From Rhodospirillales bacterium (GTDB lineage: Bacteria; Pseudomonadota; Alphaproteobacteria; Rhodospirillales; UBA2165), in NCBI GenBank assembly GCA_028345065.1, contig JAOMCN010000001.1, positions 85,605 to 130,345 on the forward strand: 44,741 bases of DNA. Reading direction: 5' to 3'. Below are positions 42,065 through 44,741 of the stretch, one piece after another (within the stretch, counting starts at the first letter, position 1; every line of letters starts with the position of its first letter). The notes beneath the pieces are model-generated. The model saw only the letters and a list, made by a program, of their open reading frames with translations, had not been told where the DNA came from and ran no database searches. The position numbers and the translations under genes were made by a program.

Positions 42065-42541
42065 ATGGTTAAAAAGTTAACCCCTGAACCGCTAACTGAA
42101 CTTGAAAAAAAAAACTGGCCATCCCATGGTGTGGTAAAGCTTAAAAAGCCATTTGTTGATCATCGTGGTAGCATTCAACCCCTTGTGGATACCCTTATGA
42201 AGAGTGCTGTTATGATAGAATCAAAAGCTGGTTCTTTACGTGCCAATCACTACCATAAGACTGATTGGCACTACTGTTATGTAGTTTCCGGTAAAATCGA
42301 GTATTTACATAGGCCGACTGGAAGTGGTCAGGAACCCGAAATATTAATAATAAAGGAAGGGAAAATGGTTTTTACACCGCCAATGGTTGACCACGGCATG
42401 CGATTTCCAGTTGATACTACTTTTCTTACACTTTCTCGAAACCCCCGTGACCAAGCTTCCTATGAGGCAGATGTGGTGCGGATCGACATGTTGGTGACGT
42501 CGGGGTTAAAAAGTTGGACACCGGAAAAAGGTGATCAGTGA
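42065..42541 (+). CDS. Cupin domain protein (sugar epimerase/isomerase-like)
   Basis: A 158-residue cupin. The metal-binding motif is ANHYHKTDWHYCYVVSGKIE (three His near residues 62-70), followed by TPPMVDHGMRFP with a further His near residue 106 and the conserved double-stranded beta-helix pattern. Relatives in glycan loci act as sugar isomerases or epimerases on dTDP- or UDP-keto sugars. The gene overlaps the C-methyltransferase by 4 bp (GTGA), so the two probably act in sequence on one sugar. An A10 tract (42105-42114) near its start is a slippage-prone site. Confidence 0.75.
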   Translation: MVKKLTPEPLTELEKKNWPSHGVVKLKKPFVDHRGSIQPLVDTLMKSAVMIESKAGSLRANHYHKTDWHYCYVVSGKIEYLHRPTGSGQEPEILIIKEGKMVFTPPMVDHGMRFPVDTTFLTLSRNPRDQASYEADVVRIDMLVTSGLKSWTPEKGDQ

Positions 42542-43785
42542 ACACCACTCAGTGTACCCGCCGCTTATGTTGCCGATTGTGCAAATCTACTGAATTGGAA
42601 CTCGTAATTCAATTGACACCAACACCGCCAGCAAACGCTTTTGTCAGGAAAAATAGTGTTGAGGTCCAACAAGGTGTATTTCCCCTAGATATATTTTTCT
42701 GTCACAATTGCAGCCATGTTCAGTTGTTGGATGTTATTGATCCTAAAATACTTTTTTCTGAATATGTTTACGTTTCTGGAACGTCCCCTTTGTTTATTGA
42801 GCATTTTCGACGTTATGCTTCAGATGTCGTGACACAATTCACGCCTAGAGTTGGCAGCTTGGTTGTTGATATCGGGTCTAACGATGGAACTTTACTATCT
42901 TTTTTTAAAAAAGCTGGGATGTCCGTTCTAGGAATTGATCCGGCGAGGAAGATTGTTGAGGAGGCCAATCGTAATGGAATCGAAACACTTGAAGGATTTT
43001 TTAATCAATCACTTGCTGAGAAAATACTCGGATCGAAAGGTCCAGCATCGGTTATCACCGCGAATAACGTATTTGCACACGCTGACGACCTTGAGGGCAT
43101 AATCCAGGGAGTAAGGTCTTTACTGGCACCAGATGGGATTTTCATTTTTGAAGTTTCCTACCTTATAGATGTAATAGAAAAGACTTTATTTGACACAATT
43201 TATCATGAGCACCTGTCCTATCATTCGGTAGGGCCTTTGCACCGCTTTTTTGCTCAAAATGGTATGAATATGTTTGGTGCCTACCGTATTCACACCCACG
43301 GTGGCAGTATTAGGGGGGTTTGTCAGCTGGCGGATGGACCATATTCAGATGATGGAACTGTTTCGGAATTGATGACTCTAGAACAAATCCACGCTTTGAA
43401 TAGTGTAGAAACGTTTAGTAATTTTGCGACTGGAATAGAAGGTTTAAAGTATCAATTAAACCTTCTTCTCGAACAGCTTAAGTCTGATGGGAAGAAGATT
43501 GCTGGCTATGGTGCTCCCGCTAAGGCGACGACGTTAATGTATCATTTTAATATTGGTCGAGATATTGTTGACTTCATTGTTGATGATAGCCCTTTAAAAC
43601 AAGGGCTTTATTCACCTGGTAGACATATTTCAATTGTGTCGGGTGCTGAAATTGAAAAACAATCCCCAAACTTTTTATTAATTCTTGCGTGGAACTTTGC
43701 TGAGTCAATTATTTCTAACAATCAAAATTACAAAAAGAACGGCGGGCAATTTATTATACCCCTGCCCAAAGTTGAAGTTCGTTAA
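42538..43785 (+). CDS. Sugar C-methyltransferase (NovU/TylCIII-like)
   Basis: A 415-residue methyltransferase with the three-part layout of sugar C-methyltransferases. The N-terminal zinc-binding part has CCRLCKSTELELV and FFCHNCSHVQLLDVI (four Cys). The SAM core has VVDIGSNDGTLLSFFKKAG and VLGIDPARKI, followed by EVSYLIDVIEKTLFDTIYHE. The C-terminal domain contains GYGAPAKATTLMYHFN and FIVDDSPLKQGLYSPG. Such enzymes add a methyl group to C3 or C5 of 4-keto sugars. It starts at GTG 42538, overlapping the cupin by 4 bp, so a C-branched sugar is the likely product. Confidence 0.9.
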   Translation: MNTTQCTRRLCCRLCKSTELELVIQLTPTPPANAFVRKNSVEVQQGVFPLDIFFCHNCSHVQLLDVIDPKILFSEYVYVSGTSPLFIEHFRRYASDVVTQFTPRVGSLVVDIGSNDGTLLSFFKKAGMSVLGIDPARKIVEEANRNGIETLEGFFNQSLAEKILGSKGPASVITANNVFAHADDLEGIIQGVRSLLAPDGIFIFEVSYLIDVIEKTLFDTIYHEHLSYHSVGPLHRFFAQNGMNMFGAYRIHTHGGSIRGVCQLADGPYSDDGTVSELMTLEQIHALNSVETFSNFATGIEGLKYQLNLLLEQLKSDGKKIAGYGAPAKATTLMYHFNIGRDIVDFIVDDSPLKQGLYSPGRHISIVSGAEIEKQSPNFLLILAWNFAESIISNNQNYKKNGGQFIIPLPKVEVR

Positions 43786-43789
43786 TTAA

Positions 43790-43815
43790 CGATCCAATCG
43801 GAGTTAATTGGATCG
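43790..43815 (+). terminator. 9-bp inverted repeat after the C-methyltransferase
   Basis: CGATCCAAT (43790-43798) and ATTGGATCG (43807-43815) form a perfect stem with an 8-base loop, five bases after the C-methyltransferase stop. A clean T run is lacking downstream (AGTTATTTTTATC follows later), so it may be a weak terminator or attenuator before the next gene. Confidence 0.35.
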
Positions 43816-43855
43816 ACCAAATAGTTATTTTTATCAGCCCCTAACAAGTTTGATT

Positions 43856-44741
43856 ATGACACATGTACTTAAAACAGATCTGACCGAAATTCTGTCCCGT
43901 CTTGGTGAAGAAGTCCAAAATTTTTCTGGAAAAACCGTAATTTTAACGGGTGGACGAGGATTTCTAGGCCGCTATTTTTTGGATGTATTTGCTGCTTTAA
44001 ACGCTAATGTTTTAGAGGCGCCGGTCAGATTAATTGTACTAGATAATTTGATTACGGCAGGCAATTATGGGTCTGAGCCTCCGGGTTTTGACAATATGGA
44101 GTTTGTTGTTCACGATGTAATTCGACCGTTTAGTTTTGATGACAATGTAGATTACGTGATTCACGCTGCAGGGATTGCTAGCCCTTTTTATTACCGGGCA
44201 TATCCTCTCGAAACCCTGGGGGTTGCGATTTCAGGGACACAAAACATGTTAGATCTCGCCAAAAAGAAAGGTGCTCAGTTCACGTTTTTTTCTTCAAGTG
44301 AAATATACGGTGATCCAGATCCAGAACATATGCCAATTGCTGAAAGTTACCGAGGGAACGTTTCTTGCCAAGGGCCCAGAGCCTGTTACGATGAGAGCAA
44401 ACGAATTGGGGAAACCTTGTGTTATATATATCATACGAGAGATGGAATTAAAACTAACACCGTTCGCCCGTTTAATATTTTTGGCCCAGGAATGGAGGAA
44501 AATGATTACCGCGTGTTGCCCAATTTTGCTAGTCGGATCAATGCCGGTTTGCCATTAATCGTGTATGGTTCGGGGCTACAAACTCGAACATTTTGTTATA
44601 TAACCGACGCAATGGTTGGTTTTTTTTTAGTAATACTAAAAGGTGTAACTGGGGAAGCTTATAACATCGGTTCTCCAGAGCCCGAAGTTTCCATGATAGA
44701 TCTTGTCAAAACGTTACAGACAATTACCAAGCAGGAATTAA
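43856..44741 (+). CDS. UDP-glucuronate decarboxylase-like NAD-dependent epimerase, partial
   Basis: An open frame from ATG 43856 to the window end (295 complete codons, no stop). It has NFSGKTVILTGGRGFLGRYF (NAD), VIHAAGIASPFYYRAYPLET, FFSSSEIYGDPD and the UXS-type segment GPRACYDESKRIGETLCY (Tyr-X3-Lys), then TVRPFNIFGPGM and YNIGSPEPEVSMIDLVKTLQ. These match UDP-xylose synthase/UDP-GlcUA decarboxylase relatives, though PRACYDESKR also occurs in dTDP-glucose 4,6-dehydratase-like proteins. It is 70 bp after the C-methyltransferase. The glycan locus therefore continues past the window. Confidence 0.85.
   Translation, partial: MTHVLKTDLTEILSRLGEEVQNFSGKTVILTGGRGFLGRYFLDVFAALNANVLEAPVRLIVLDNLITAGNYGSEPPGFDNMEFVVHDVIRPFSFDDNVDYVIHAAGIASPFYYRAYPLETLGVAISGTQNMLDLAKKKGAQFTFFSSSEIYGDPDPEHMPIAESYRGNVSCQGPRACYDESKRIGETLCYIYHTRDGIKTNTVRPFNIFGPGMEENDYRVLPNFASRINAGLPLIVYGSGLQTRTFCYITDAMVGFFLVILKGVTGEAYNIGSPEPEVSMIDLVKTLQTITKQEL

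Overview
The window reads as part of an alphaproteobacterial chromosome, probably a Rhodospirillales-like and quite possibly uncultured or marine lineage. The basis is gene content and order, not a database match: hemC-hemD-mitofilin diverging from tsaD-gpsA-EVE, then a Rieske protein, acs, and an rsmB/heparinase pair. No tRNA, rRNA, CRISPR array or insertion sequence was recognised.

Layout. (1) 1-11208 is housekeeping. On the minus strand lie hemC and a hemD reading frame that continues without a stop into a mitofilin/Mic60-like membrane and coiled-coil region. On the plus strand lie tsaD (broken by a frameshift at a G8 tract), gpsA, an EVE-domain protein, a Rieske protein, acs, rsmB and a heparinase II/III protein. 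(2) 11309-12637 is a low-GC nucleotide-sugar dehydrogenase, followed by about 750 bp with no gene. (3) 13385-26188 is a cassette of distinctly higher GC (line 16021-16080 is 34/60 G+C; line 12241-12300 is 17/60; line 36121-36180 is 23/60). It opens with a winged-helix regulator and a NusG/RfaH-like factor. Next comes a leader holding a near-perfect match to the enterobacterial ops element, then pseB, pseC, a transferase, a PhyH dioxygenase, pseG, a NeuB-family synthase, a methyltransferase, an acyltransferase, a DegT aminotransferase, WbqC, a PIG-L deacetylase and an SpsF-like cytidylyltransferase. (4) 26213-26890 is a scar: a truncated, frameshifted 2-hydroxyacid dehydrogenase and two diverged direct copies of the same 3' gene end. 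(5) 26882-44741 is a low-GC glycan locus with sugar oxidoreductases, an APS-kinase-like protein plus a sulfotransferase, a lipid-flippase-like ABC transporter, an HpcH/HpaI aldolase overlapping a KdsB-like CMP-transferase, a radical SAM protein, methyltransferases, a cupin and a UXS-like epimerase cut by the window end.

How the genes work together (inference). The GC-rich cassette should convert UDP-GlcNAc through PseB, PseC and PseG steps to a 2,4-diamino-2,4,6-trideoxy hexose, condense it with PEP and activate it with CTP. It would thus make a nonulosonic acid, with some steps done by non-canonical enzymes. Transcription of this long operon may be protected by its own NusG paralogue acting at the ops-like site. 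The low-GC block appears to make other modified sugars, including a possible 3-deoxy-2-ulosonic acid built by a pyruvate aldolase and then CMP-activated, and to sulfate the glycan and move it across the inner membrane.

The main candidates for something undescribed are the aldolase/CMP-transferase pair, the mixed Pse/Neu pathway with its ops-like leader, the HemD-mitofilin fusion, and the permuted SPASM-type radical SAM protein.
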